Positions 19,503 through 28,593 are shown, counted from the stretch's first letter. The stretch is 64,000 nucleotides of DNA from Thermohalobaculum sp963721105 (GCA_963721105.1 CAVRHY010000021.1:1-64000), one strand, 5' to 3'. The notes: generated by a model not told the origin, from the sequence alone. Program-made: numbers and translations.

Positions 19503-20606
19503 ATGCGACTGATGCATATTCTTGCCAGCGGGGCCACTGCGGCTGCCCTGCTCGCCGTACCTGCCTACGCGCAGGATGCCGAATACGAGATGAACATCCA
19601 GACCGCGGTGCCAAACTCCAGCTTGTACTTCAAGCTGAACCAGGACTTCGCCGACCGCGTGCAGGAGATGTCGGGCGGGCGCCTGAAGATCAATGTGCTC
19701 TCGGCCGGAGCAGAGGTTGCACCCTTCGAAATCCTCGACGCGGTGAGCGACGGCGTCCTCGAGGCCGGCTATGCCTGGCCGCATTACTGGTCGGGGAAGA
19801 ACCCGGCGTTCGTCCTGTTCTCGAACGTTCCGGCCAGCACCGGCATGGACCAGGAATCCCTCATGTCCTGGTATTACAGCGGCGAGGGTCAGGACCTTTA
19901 CAAGGAGCTTATTCAGGACATCATGCACCTGAACGTGGTGTCGTTCCTGATGCAGCCGATGGGGCCCGACCCGCTCGGCTGGTTCTCCAAGCCGTTCGAG
20001 AACATGGACGAGTTCCGCAGCATCAAGTATCGCGCTCCCCCGGGGATCGCCGGCCAGACCTACAATGAGATGGGCGTCCCCGCCGTCGCGATGCCGGGCG
20101 GCGAGATCGTTCCCGCGGCGCAGCGCGGAACCATCGACGCAGCTGAATGGATCGGCCCCGCCGACGACCGCAACCTCGGCCTCAGCAAAATCTGGCAGTA
20201 CTACTACCTCCAGGGCCTGCACCAGCAGACCGATGTCGGCGAGCTGATCATCAACAAGGATTTCTGGGATGGCCTTCCCGATGATCTCAAGGCGATCGTC
20301 AAGTCGGCGGTTATGGCGAATGTCACCATGACCCAGGCCACGAACCTGTCGGAGAACGCCAAGGCGGTGAAGGAGTACGAAGATCAGGGCATACACGTCC
20401 TCGACACCCCGGATGAGTACTATGATCTTTTCATCGAGGCACAAAACAAGGTGATAAAGGATTACCTGAAGGACGAGTTCTTTGCGAAGGTCTACAACTC
20501 GCAGGTGGACTTCGCGAAGCTGGTCTATCCTTACCACTCTCGTGTGCAGAAACTGCACTCGGCCGTCGTGACCGGGGCGGAGAAGGCGCGCAAGGCCGCG
20601 CAGTAA
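19503..20606 (+). CDS. dctP: TRAP transporter solute-binding protein DctP (system 2)
   Basis: A 367-residue periplasmic binding protein. A strong AGGAGG site (about 19488) precedes the ATG at 19503, and a classical signal peptide ends LLAVPAYAQDAEYEM. The ligand-binding Arg region is SIKYRAPPGIAGQTYNEM, and DAAEWIGPADDRNLGL follows. That WIGPADD segment is typical of TRAP binding proteins for 2-oxo or aromatic-type acids, though I would not name the ligand. It is followed by a good terminator, which closes the operon. Confidence 0.93.
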   Translation: MRLMHILASGATAAALLAVPAYAQDAEYEMNIQTAVPNSSLYFKLNQDFADRVQEMSGGRLKINVLSAGAEVAPFEILDAVSDGVLEAGYAWPHYWSGKNPAFVLFSNVPASTGMDQESLMSWYYSGEGQDLYKELIQDIMHLNVVSFLMQPMGPDPLGWFSKPFENMDEFRSIKYRAPPGIAGQTYNEMGVPAVAMPGGEIVPAAQRGTIDAAEWIGPADDRNLGLSKIWQYYYLQGLHQQTDVGELIINKDFWDGLPDDLKAIVKSAVMANVTMTQATNLSENAKAVKEYEDQGIHVLDTPDEYYDLFIEAQNKVIKDYLKDEFFAKVYNSQVDFAKLVYPYHSRVQKLHSAVVTGAEKARKAAQ

Positions 20607-20629
20607 TCACGCCTGCCAGATCGACGTCG

Positions 20630-20662
20630 AAGCCCGCCGGTCGCACCGGCGGGCTTCTCTTT
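20630..20662 (+). terminator. Rho-independent terminator after TRAP operon 2
   Basis: A perfect 10-bp stem, AGCCCGCCGG (20631-20640) and CCGGCGGGCT (20646-20655), with the five-base loop TCGCA, is followed by a T-rich tail (tctcttt). It lies 24 bp after the dctP stop. Confidence 0.9.
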
Positions 20663-20688
20663 GGTATGGCCCGGACTCGCGCAATCTA

Positions 20689-21735
20689 GAGCATTTTCCA
20701 CTTATTCTGGCTCGTAGCCTGCGGCGGTGAAGTAGTTGGCGCACTCGTCGGGCGAGAACGCGTCGAGGGCTGGGGCCGACAGCGGTCCAGAGCGTGTCGC
20801 GGGTTCGGGCGGCGACTTTGCGGAGGAGCGCCTTGAGCTTGGAGAACGCGTGCTCGATCGGGTTGAAGTCGGGGCTGTAAGGCGGCAGGAAGCGCAGTCG
20901 GCGCCGGCGGCCTCGATGCGCCGCGCGGGCAGCGGCGCCCTTGTGGCTGCCGAGATTGTCCATGACGACGATATCGCCGGGGCGCAGCACCGGCACCAGC
21001 ACCTGCCGGACATAGGCGAGGAAGGCCTCGCCGTTGATCGCCCCGTCGAGCACCATCGGCGCGTCCATGCCGCCGAGCCTGAGCCCGGCGACGAAGGTGG
21101 TCGTGCGCCAATGGCCGTGGGGGATGCTGGCGAAGAGCCGCTCGCCGCGGCGGCAGCGACCGCGCAGCCGCGCCATCTTCGTGTTCAGCCCAGTCTCGTC
21201 GATGAAGATCAGCCGTTCGGGATCGAGCTCCGGCTGGCCCTCGAACCAGGCCTCGCGCGCCTCGCGGACGTCGGCACGGTCCTGCTCGCTCGCATGCCCG
21301 GACTTTTTTTCACCGTCACGCCGCGGCGGTCGAAGAACCGCCAGAGCGTAGCCGAACCCGGCCTGGACGCCGCGCTCGCCGGCAAGACGCGCCTGCATCT
21401 CGGCGAGCGTGATGTCGACCGTCTCCTCGACCAGCCCCAGCAGAAAGACCTCGTGCGGATCGAGCTTCCAGCGGATCGGAGGGCCCTGCCGCCGCGCCGT
21501 CCGCTCGCCCGTCTCCCGGTGCCGCCGCACCCACCGGATCGCCGTCGCCACACCGACACCGAACCGCGCCGCCGCCGATCGCGCCGAGCTGCCCGCCTCC
21601 ACCGCGTCCAGCACCCGCCCTCGGAGATCCGCGGTATATGCCCTGCCCATGCCTCTGCCCCCGTTTTCCGGCAGGAAATCAGATCAGGGCAACCTTGGGA
21701 ATCCCTTCGTGAATCAGCTAAAGCGGAACATGCTT
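20689..21735 (-). mobile_element. IS630-family insertion sequence, copy A
   Basis: An element of about 1,047 bp bounded by imperfect inverted repeats. The left end is GAGCATTTTCCACTT. The right end, read inward, is AAGCATGTTCCGCTT. Both ends are flanked by TA (20687-20688 and 21736-21737), the target duplicated by IS630/Tc1-type elements. A single transposase gene fills it on the minus strand. It inserted just downstream of the TRAP operon 2 terminator, at the edge between the catabolic block and aroB. Confidence 0.88.
20702..21650 (-). pseudogene. IS630 transposase with three frame breaks
   Basis: A DDE transposase of the IS630 family. It opens with a helix-turn-helix (SAAARFGVGVATAIRWVRRH). 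The catalytic acids are Asp in LIFIDETGLNTKMARLRGR, Asp in IVVMDNLGSHKG and Glu in SPDFNPIEHAFSKLK. Two compensating breaks near 21350 and 21310 spoil the TLWRFFDRRGVT segment. A third near 20785 moves the end (DAFSPDECANYFTAAGY) to another frame, stopping at 20702. The element is either inactive or carries sequence errors; the same kind of breaks in housekeeping genes makes the latter likely. Confidence 0.85.
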
Positions 21736-21961
21736 TAGAGACACCGGCCCGAGAGCCCTTTCGGTCTTCTATCCGATCGATTGCCAGGCACTATCACAGC
21801 GTTGCGTTCAAGGAACGCTGGCACTCTGGCCTGGTTTCCTGCCGGCGCGGCGCCCCCTATCGGTACGCAGAAAAATGGCGTTCTTTTGCGATCTGCAATA
21901 GGTTCAGAGGCTTAGCCATGTGTTCGCGCGCGAACACCGGCGCGCTCCGGACAATCGGTGG

Positions 21962-23110
21962 TCAGGCGCCGCCGTCTGGCACTCGGGGCGACGAGGTCGG
22001 CCGCCCTCTCAGGCCGTCCTCCAGCACGCCGCGCACCACGGCCATGTCGGCGTCGCGCGTGACGAATGCCTCGCCGATGCCGCGAGCCAGGATGAAGACC
22101 AGCCGGCCCTGCCGCACTTTCTTGTCCTGGCGCATCAGTTCGATCAGCCCGTCCGCATCCGGCAGGTCGCCGGCGATGTCGGCCATGTCCTTCTTCATGC
22201 CCATGGCGTCGAGGTGGGCGCGGACGCGGCTCGGCGCCTCCTGCGAACACAGGCCCATGCGGGCCGAGACCTCGAAGGCCAGCGCGCAACCGATCGCGAC
22301 ACCCTCGCCGTGCAGCAGTCGGTCAGAGTAACCCGTCGCCGCCTCCAGCGCGTGCCCGAAGGTGTGGCCGAGGTTCAAGAGCGCGCGGTCGCCGCGCTCG
22401 GTCTCGTCGCGGGCGACGACCGCCGCCTTCATCTCGCAGCAGCAGCGCACCGCCTCGGCCCTCGCCACCGGATCGCCCGCGGCAAGCGCCGGGCCGTGCT
22501 CCTCTAGCCAACCGAAGAACGCCTCGTCGCCGAGTAGCCCGTATTTCGCCACCTCGCCATAGCCGGCCAGCAGGTCGCGTCGCGTCAGCGTACCCAGCAC
22601 GCCGATGTCGGCCAGCACCAGGCGGGGCTGGTGGAAGGCGCCGATCAGGTTCTTGCCCTGCGGCGCGTTCACCCCCGTCTTGCCGCCGACCGAGCTGTCG
22701 ACCTGCGCTAGCAGCGTCGTCGGCACCTGGACGTAGCCGACGCCCCGACGCAGCACTGCGGTGGCAAAGCCGGCGAGGTCCCCGACCACCCCGCCGCCCA
22801 GCGCCAGCACCAGGTCGTCACGCTCGACCTTCAGTTCCAGCAGCCGCTCGACGACGTGGCCCAGCCAGACCATGCTCTTGGTCGACTCGCCCGGCGGCAC
22901 GACGACCGCCTCGCTGGCGATGCCGGCCCCGGCCAGCCCCTCCTGCAGGGCGACGAGATGCAGCGCCGCAACCCGCTCCTCGGTCACGATGGCAACGAAG
23001 GGCCGCGCCAGCAGCGGCCCGACGAGTGCCCCGGCCCGGGCCAGCAGCCCGGGCCCGATATGGATGTCATAGCTGCGCGCGCCCAGCGCGACCGGCACAG
23101 TCTCGGTCAT
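21962..23110 (-). CDS. aroB: 3-dehydroquinate synthase
   Basis: The second enzyme of the shikimate pathway, converting DAHP to 3-dehydroquinate with NAD and a divalent metal. The 382-residue product has the family motifs ALGGGVVGDLAGFAT, VPTTLLAQVDSSVGGKTGVN and the metal-ligand segment LLNLGHTFGHALEA, plus LLHGEGVAIG with a further His ligand. Its start overlaps the aroK stop by 4 bp, so the two are co-translated. The frame is intact. Confidence 0.97.
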   Translation of the reverse strand: MTETVPVALGARSYDIHIGPGLLARAGALVGPLLARPFVAIVTEERVAALHLVALQEGLAGAGIASEAVVVPPGESTKSMVWLGHVVERLLELKVERDDLVLALGGGVVGDLAGFATAVLRRGVGYVQVPTTLLAQVDSSVGGKTGVNAPQGKNLIGAFHQPRLVLADIGVLGTLTRRDLLAGYGEVAKYGLLGDEAFFGWLEEHGPALAAGDPVARAEAVRCCCEMKAAVVARDETERGDRALLNLGHTFGHALEAATGYSDRLLHGEGVAIGCALAFEVSARMGLCSQEAPSRVRAHLDAMGMKKDMADIAGDLPDADGLIELMRQDKKVRQGRLVFILARGIGEAFVTRDADMAVVRGVLEDGLRGRPTSSPRVPDGGA

Positions 23111-23796
23111 GTCCCCTCCGCTCCGGAGCGGGAGCGCCCTCCGGACACCGCGCCGAACGCCCGGCCATCGGCCAGAAGTGCGTCGACGATGCGCGCCGCC
23201 ATCTGGTCATGGCTCTGATCGGACAGGCTGTCGACCGTGATGTCGGCCTCGGCATAGACCGGGTAGCGCGCGTCGATCAGCTTGCGCAGTACCTCGCGCG
23301 GGTTGCCGCGGTTCAAGAGCGGCCGGTGGCCGCGCCCTGCGGTGCGCTGGACCAGCACCTCCAACTTGGCGCGCAGCCAGACGCTGACCGCGCTCGCGCG
23401 CACCACCGCGCGCGTTTCGGCGTCCATGAAGGCGCCGCCGCCCGTCGCCACCACGGCCGGCGCCCCGGCCAGGATTCGCGCCAGCACGCGCCGCTCGCCG
23501 CCGCGGAAATGCGCCTCGCCATAGCGCTCGAAGATTTCGGGCACGCTAAGGTTCGCGGCCTTCTCGATCTCGTCGTCGGAATCGACGAAGCCCGCCCCCA
23601 AAAGCTGCGCCAGCCTGAGCCCGACCGAGGTCTTGCCGGCGCCCATCAGCCCGACCAGCACCACCGGCCGCGCCAGCGGCGGCAGCGCCGGCCGGCCGTT
23701 GCCGCGGGTCGAGGCGTCCGGCCTGGTGTCGGGCCGCGCCTCGGGAGGACCGTCCGGTCGTGCCTCGGGCCGGGTATCGGGCCGGGCTCTCGTCAT
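23107..23796 (-). CDS. aroK: Shikimate kinase with a repetitive N-terminal extension
   Basis: Phosphorylates shikimate at O3. The P-loop GLMGAGKTSVG is at about residues 49-59. The shikimate-binding VDSDDEIEKAANLSVPEIF, GGGAFMD and the lid region TAGRGHRPLL follow in the correct order. The unusual part is the first 40 or so residues. They are built from Arg-Pro-Asp repeats (RPDTRPEARPDGPPEARPD) encoded by imperfect tandem DNA repeats at about 23725-23790. The true start may be further in, for example close to LARPVVLVGL, but no better start codon with a binding site is seen there. Confidence 0.94.
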   Translation of the reverse strand: MTRARPDTRPEARPDGPPEARPDTRPDASTRGNGRPALPPLARPVVLVGLMGAGKTSVGLRLAQLLGAGFVDSDDEIEKAANLSVPEIFERYGEAHFRGGERRVLARILAGAPAVVATGGGAFMDAETRAVVRASAVSVWLRAKLEVLVQRTAGRGHRPLLNRGNPREVLRKLIDARYPVYAEADITVDSLSDQSHDQMAARIVDALLADGRAFGAVSGGRSRSGAEGT

Positions 23797-23950
23797 GCTC
23801 CCCCGCGCGTTGCGTTCGGGCGCGCCTTTGCGGTAATTTCCCGTCCGCCCCCCGATCCGTCCCGGGGCGGGCCGCGCTGCCCGGACCGCGGTTCTAGACC
23901 AGCGCCGCGCCCGAGGAAAGAGACGCCGACAAGGCAGGAAGGCAGGGCCG

Positions 23951-24178
23951 ATGGGCCGCGCATTGAAGTATCTGTTCAGGCTCGCCGTGCTCGCCGTGCT
24001 GGGCCTGATTGCCTATGCCTACCTGGACGAGCTGCCGCCGCCGACCGAGCCGGTTGAAGTCGCGCTGCCCGTACCGGCGGGCACCGGCCAGCCGCCCGAG
24101 CCGGCGGCCGCCGAAAAACCCGCAACCGGAACGCCCGCTCCCCTGCCCGAGGAGAAGAGCGGCGTGATGCAGGAGTGA
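23951..24178 (+). CDS. Small single-span membrane protein with proline-rich tail
   Basis: 75 residues: MGRALKYLFRLAVLAVL then GLIAYAYLDELPPP gives one membrane helix near the N terminus, followed by a Pro/Ala/Glu-rich tail ending GVMQE. It is encoded just before the recombinase gene and overlaps its GTG start by 4 bp (GTGA). Proteins of this shape next to aroK/xerD are common uncharacterised genes in alphaproteobacteria; I know of no assigned function. GGCAGGAAGGCAGG upstream gives a ribosome binding site. Confidence 0.8.
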   Translation: MGRALKYLFRLAVLAVLGLIAYAYLDELPPPTEPVEVALPVPAGTGQPPEPAAAEKPATGTPAPLPEEKSGVMQE

Positions 24179-25110
24179 GCGGCCCGGCAGCGGACCGCAT
24201 CGACGCCTTCCTCGAGGCCCTGTCGGCCGAGCGGGGCGCCGCGGCGAATACGCTGGCGGCTTATGAGCGCGACCTCGCCGACTTCGCCGGCTGGCTGGCC
24301 GGGCGAGGCGTCGGCGTCGAGAGCGCCGATCGCGTCACCATCGAGGCCTATCTCGAATCGCTCGACGCGCGCGGGCTGTCGACCGCGACGCGGGCGCGGC
24401 GGCTGTCAGCGTTGCGCCAGTTCTACCGCTTCGCCTTCTCCGAGGGCTGGCGGGACGACGACCCTGGCGCCGGCATCGCCGGCCCGGGCCGGCCGCGGCG
24501 CCTGCCGAAGACGCTGACGGTCGCCGATGTCGACGCGCTGCTCGACGGCGCGGCGCGCGTGCCGGGGCCGCCCTGGCGCGCCCAGCGCCTGCGCTGCCTG
24601 GTCGAGATGCTCTACGCGACGGGGCTACGTGTCAGCGAACTGGTGGCGCTGCCGCGCGCGGCGCTGCGCGGCGACCCGCGCATGATCCTCGTCACCGGCA
24701 AGGGCGAGCGCGAGCGCATGGTGCCGCTATCGGCGCCAGCGCGCGCCGCGCTGGCCGCGTGGTGCGGCCACCGCGATGCCGCCGACCGCGCGCATGTGAC
24801 CGCCGGCGGCCGCCCCTCGCCTTGGCTGTTCCCCTCGACCGCGAAGGAGGGCCACCTGACGCGCGTCGCCGTCTGGCAGATGCTGAAGGCGCTGGCGGTC
24901 CACGCCGGAATCGACCCGGCCCGCCTCTCGCCGCACACGATGCGCCACGCGTTCGCCACGCACCTGCTGGCGAACGGCGCCGACCTGCGCTCGATCCAGG
25001 CGCTGCTGGGCCACGCCGACATCTCGACGACCGAGATCTACACGCATGTGCTGGACGAACGCCTGCGCAACCTGGTGCTGGAGAAGCACCCGCTGGCCAG
25101 CGGCGCATAG
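24175..25110 (+). CDS. xerD: Site-specific tyrosine recombinase XerD
   Basis: The 311-residue recombinase resolves chromosome dimers at dif with XerC. An N-terminal SAM-like core-binding domain (about 1-95) precedes the catalytic domain. Catalytic residues are Arg152 (ATGLRVSEL), Lys175 (TGKGERER), His254 and Arg257 (PHTMRHAFATH), His280 (LLGHADISTTEIYTH) and Tyr289. All are present. It starts at the GTG at 24175 within the preceding stop codon. Xer-type length and the lack of flanking attachment repeats or phage genes argue against a phage integrase. Confidence 0.94.
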   Translation: MSGPAADRIDAFLEALSAERGAAANTLAAYERDLADFAGWLAGRGVGVESADRVTIEAYLESLDARGLSTATRARRLSALRQFYRFAFSEGWRDDDPGAGIAGPGRPRRLPKTLTVADVDALLDGAARVPGPPWRAQRLRCLVEMLYATGLRVSELVALPRAALRGDPRMILVTGKGERERMVPLSAPARAALAAWCGHRDAADRAHVTAGGRPSPWLFPSTAKEGHLTRVAVWQMLKALAVHAGIDPARLSPHTMRHAFATHLLANGADLRSIQALLGHADISTTEIYTHVLDERLRNLVLEKHPLASGA

Positions 25111-25252
25111 GGACGGGCGGCTGCTGGCGACGTACCGCCGGCTGTCCCTGGTGGAACGCCGTCTGTCGCTGACCGGTGCCCGACGCCCTGGCCCCGGCGC
25201 GCCGGGGCGGGCGCGATCGCCCGGCGGGCTGCGCGGTCCGAGCCCGGCCGCG

Positions 25253-26140
25253 TCAGTCGATGCGCTCGATGCTCTGCCCCTGCACCGGAACCTCCATCAG
25301 ATCCTCGCCCCAGATCACGACGCCGTCGTAGTGGCGCCCGATCTCCTGGATGATGCGCTCACGTGTGCCGGGCCGGTCGATCTGCTCGAGGATGTGCGTC
25401 AGGACCAGCGTCTTGACGCCCGCCTCTGCCGCGACCCTGGCCGTGTCCTCGTGGTTGCCGCACCCCGCGCGGTAAGCCGGGCTGGGCTCGGTGCCGCTGA
25501 AGTAGTGGTTCATGTGGATCAGGACGTCGCAGCCGCGAGCAAGCTCGACAATCCCAGGGCAGACGCCGCCCGAGTCGCCCGAATAGCAGATTGAGCCCTC
25601 GTCCGACTCCAGCCGGTAGGCGTAGCAGTTCAGGTAGGGCTGGACGTGCGATCCCTCGCCGACGCGAATCCGCCAGCCATTACCGTCGATGACGTCGCCC
25701 GGCCGGATCTCGGTGACCTCCGGGCGGGGCCTGGGTCGGGGCGCCCTGCCCCCGCGCGCCTGGAAGATGTCGATACTGAGCTGGTGGCCGATCCGTGCCG
25801 CAATGTCGGCCGCGAAGACGCCCCCTTCGCCGAAAAGCTGCCCGGTGATGCGGTGGAGCGGCTCCGGTCCGTAAACCTTCAGCTCCGGCACCTGATCCGC
25901 CCCCATGTCCCAGCGCTGCAGGCACAGGTGCGGATACTCCATGAAGTGGTCGTAGTGCAGGTGGCTGAGGAACAGATGGCTCACCTCGGTCGCGCGCCGA
26001 CCCGCCTCGAGGAGACGCCGGGCGGCACCAGGGCCGTGATCGATCGCGATCACATCCTCCCCGACGTCAATCAGGTATCCGGAGCTCGCCCGCTTGAGCG
26101 ACGGGGCGGGCGTTCCTGTGCCAAGCAAAGTGAGCTTCAA
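25253..26140 (-). CDS. Metallo-beta-lactamase-fold hydrolase (RNase Z-like)
   Basis: The 295-residue product starts MKLTLLGTGTPAPS, typical of the RNase Z/ElaC-like branch. The zinc motif is LSHLHYDHF (HxHxDH), with ICYSGDSGG supplying the bridging Asp and VLTHIL a later His. The insert GGRAPRPRPRPEVTEIR is proline/arginine-rich and unusual. True tRNA 3'-processing enzymes carry a flexible arm I do not see, so an organic or phosphodiester hydrolase is as likely. It stands alone between xerD and the glycosyltransferase. Confidence 0.87.
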   Translation of the reverse strand: MKLTLLGTGTPAPSLKRASSGYLIDVGEDVIAIDHGPGAARRLLEAGRRATEVSHLFLSHLHYDHFMEYPHLCLQRWDMGADQVPELKVYGPEPLHRITGQLFGEGGVFAADIAARIGHQLSIDIFQARGGRAPRPRPRPEVTEIRPGDVIDGNGWRIRVGEGSHVQPYLNCYAYRLESDEGSICYSGDSGGVCPGIVELARGCDVLIHMNHYFSGTEPSPAYRAGCGNHEDTARVAAEAGVKTLVLTHILEQIDRPGTRERIIQEIGRHYDGVVIWGEDLMEVPVQGQSIERID

Positions 26141-26349
26141 TTTCCCCTCCGGTTCCGACTCTTTCGGGGATTACGGAAACCTCTCTGGTCCGTCCAGCCG
26201 GGCGGACAAAGCGCCCGCGGATCGTCCGACTTGCAGACCCGGCGGCTGCGGCGCCCGCTGGTCCCCCATGCCGGCGCAGACGTGAGGGTCCCGGCCGCGC
26301 GGTGCTGGAGGGTTCCGGTCAACCAGCGGGGAGAGTTCTGGCACGGCCT

Positions 26350-27633
26350 TCATTGCCATGCCGACACGCAGGGCGATCTCGGGGCACCCGAACCGTTTGC
26401 TGCCCTGGATCTTACGATCTGCTCCATTTCCCCAACAAAAAGGGAAATCTTGCTCTCCCAGGTCATCCTCTCCAAGGCGATCTCGCGCGCCCTCCTGCCG
26501 AGACGCTCGGCGAGCCCCGGATCCCGGGCGACACGCCGCATCGCGTCCGCGAGTTCCTCGATCATATCTTCGCGTGGCCCCGCCTTGATGAGCAATCCCG
26601 CACCAGGCTCCAACCTGAGCAAGTGTCCACCCCAGGCAGTCGCGATCACCGGCACGCCGGCCGCCATCGCCTCCTGGACCGATGTGCCGCCGGCCTCCCG
26701 GACTGAAACACTGACAGCCGCTGTCGCTGTCCGGTAAAACTCCTGTATCTCGCAATGGGTCAGCCAGCCACTGAACCGTACATCAACATTGCGAATTTTG
26801 CTTGCGACACTCTGCAATGCGTCGCGCTCGGGGCCATCTCCCAAAATGCTGATGCGCACCGGACCACCAAAACGCGCCCCAGCGTTCAACAGTATGTCGA
26901 CACATTTCCACTTCACCAGGCTGCCAACGAACACAAAATGAGGGACAGACTCGTGCTCATGGCGCCGCTCGACGTCAAACCACTCCGGGTCGACGGCATT
27001 TTCCAGCGTTTCGATGATCTTGACGCGCTTGCCAACGGTCCTGTTCAGAACCGCCGTCGTCGCCGAATTGGCCGAAAAGATGAGACTGGACCGGCGCTTG
27101 CCGGGAACGAGGAAATTCGCAAGCAATCCCAGTTTCAGGCGAAGCGAGCGCGCAAACTTCCGTTCCTGTCCTTCGCGACGAAATCCCGGCGGATAAGGCG
27201 GCCGCACTGCCATCGGCCCGATTATCACCGGCCGGGAGAGCCCATGAAACATCGAGGGGAGGTAAGGGGATATCGGGGTGGCCTGATGAATGATGTCAGG
27301 CCGGCACCTCGGCGCGATCCGACGCAAAGTCCGGCGTGCTCCCCTCTGGAAGAGGAGCGATAAGATCCTGTTGCTCCACGCGATCGAAGCATGGGCGCGC
27401 ACACGGGTTTGACACCAGTGTACGAAGACCTCCAGCTTCGACTCCTTGACGAACGTAACATCAGCAAATTCGCCGGGAGACAGAACGGCAGCAAGCTCGC
27501 TGCGGCACCGCTCGTGGACGATCAACATGCAGTCGAGCCCACATCGGCGATACCCCCGGAAGAACTTGAGTGGCTTCAGTGCCTCTCCGCCCATCCTCAA
27601 CGAGGCATTGTCACCGACGACGGCTATGAGCAT
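26350..27633 (-). CDS. GT4-type glycosyltransferase
   Basis: A 427-residue GT-B glycosyltransferase. The N-terminal acceptor domain opens MLIAVVGDNASLRMGGEA. The C-terminal donor domain shows FVFVGSLVKWKCVDILLNA, ISILGDGPERDAL and the nucleotide-sugar EX7E-like region REAGGTSVQEAMAAGVPVIA. The WKCVD segment replaces the more usual W-K-G-x-D. It is followed on the same strand by the tyrosine-kinase-like ATPase, so it probably adds a sugar during exopolysaccharide assembly. The sugar cannot be predicted. Confidence 0.9.
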   Translation of the reverse strand: MLIAVVGDNASLRMGGEALKPLKFFRGYRRCGLDCMLIVHERCRSELAAVLSPGEFADVTFVKESKLEVFVHWCQTRVRAHASIAWSNRILSLLFQRGARRTLRRIAPRCRPDIIHQATPISPYLPSMFHGLSRPVIIGPMAVRPPYPPGFRREGQERKFARSLRLKLGLLANFLVPGKRRSSLIFSANSATTAVLNRTVGKRVKIIETLENAVDPEWFDVERRHEHESVPHFVFVGSLVKWKCVDILLNAGARFGGPVRISILGDGPERDALQSVASKIRNVDVRFSGWLTHCEIQEFYRTATAAVSVSVREAGGTSVQEAMAAGVPVIATAWGGHLLRLEPGAGLLIKAGPREDMIEELADAMRRVARDPGLAERLGRRAREIALERMTWESKISLFVGEMEQIVRSRAANGSGAPRSPCVSAWQ

Positions 27634-27744
27634 TCAGTTTCTCAGGCGAGAAAAACGCCGCGAGCGCAGGGCACCATCCGCATTATACATGTCTGATTCG
27701 CCCCTCCCCCGTGCAGCAATCCAATTACCGCTATCGCAGAGCGC

Positions 27745-28593
27745 TTATTCGTAGGCGTACTGCGGCGTAATCGGCCCCTCTGCCTGATTCAGGACGACAC
27801 CAAGAAGGCGCCCCTGATCCGAGAGAAGCCGCTCGCATTCGGTCACCTGCGCCGGCCGAGTCCGGCCGCCGGCGACCACCAGCAGCATGCAGTCGAGTTG
27901 GGGCATGAATCCGAATACGTCATCACAGGTCAGCATAGGCGGCAAATCGTAAATCACGACATCGGGTGCCAAATTATGACGCATCCCGTCCAGCGCCTCG
28001 GCAGTTTTCTCGGCAAAAAGCATTTCCGCCGCATCGCGGACACGCTCGTTGTTGAGGCCGAGCGCGAGATTTCGTCCTGCGCGACGAAAATACTGCTCGA
28101 CCGGTATTTCACCGCGGAGGAACTCGCTTACCGGCTCGGGATCGCGTATGCCCAATACCTTGGCCAGGCTGGGCATACGCAGATCAAGATCCATCAGCAC
28201 GGCGCGGCTGTCGGGCTGGCGTGACATGCTGAGCGCCAGGTTGGCCGCGAGAAAGGTCTTCCCGCAATGCTGGTCGGGAGACGTGATGCCCAGCCGTGTC
28301 CAGCCATTCTTCACGAAGGCCCGCAGGATGCGCGTGCGCAGGATGTCGAAGGCGGCATGCGCCGGGTCGCTCCTGGCATAGGTGATGACGCGGTTACGCT
28401 CGAGATGCGCCTGATCGAGCTGGACGGGCCGAAGCGCTTCCCATCCTGCGGAGGCGTCGAACGCCTGCTGACGGCGGCTCACATCAGGCACGCCAGGAAT
28501 GGGCACTGATGTATCGGACGCATCCGGGATCCCGGCCGCGTTCTCGCGCGCTGCGCGCGCCTTCGCGATAGCAATCCTCAGACGCTCGACCAT
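27745..28593 (-). CDS. CpsD/CapB-type polysaccharide co-polymerase ATPase (BY-kinase-like)
   Basis: The 282-residue cytoplasmic ATPase resembles bacterial tyrosine kinases that control exopolysaccharide chain length. The Walker A is SPDQHCGKTFLAANLALS, which keeps GKT but has His where the first loop Gly is normal. Walker A' is VLMDLDLRMPSLAKVLG and Walker B is VVIYDLPPML. The C terminus, YAYE, has two tyrosines only; a tyrosine cluster is absent. No Wzc-like membrane partner lies in the window. The gene directly precedes the glycosyltransferase on the same strand and follows the ExeA-like ATPase. Confidence 0.88.
   Translation of the reverse strand: MVERLRIAIAKARAARENAAGIPDASDTSVPIPGVPDVSRRQQAFDASAGWEALRPVQLDQAHLERNRVITYARSDPAHAAFDILRTRILRAFVKNGWTRLGITSPDQHCGKTFLAANLALSMSRQPDSRAVLMDLDLRMPSLAKVLGIRDPEPVSEFLRGEIPVEQYFRRAGRNLALGLNNERVRDAAEMLFAEKTAEALDGMRHNLAPDVVIYDLPPMLTCDDVFGFMPQLDCMLLVVAGGRTRPAQVTECERLLSDQGRLLGVVLNQAEGPITPQYAYE

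Noticed and set aside
18056..19537. A 493-codon minus-strand frame opposite dctM of system 2
   Set aside because: It is Asp/His/Gln-rich antisense of a clear permease with hallmark TRAP motifs.
24175..25110. A phage or island integrase
   Set aside because: It has XerD length and sequence, lies by aroB/aroK and a small membrane gene, and no attachment repeats or phage genes adjoin it.
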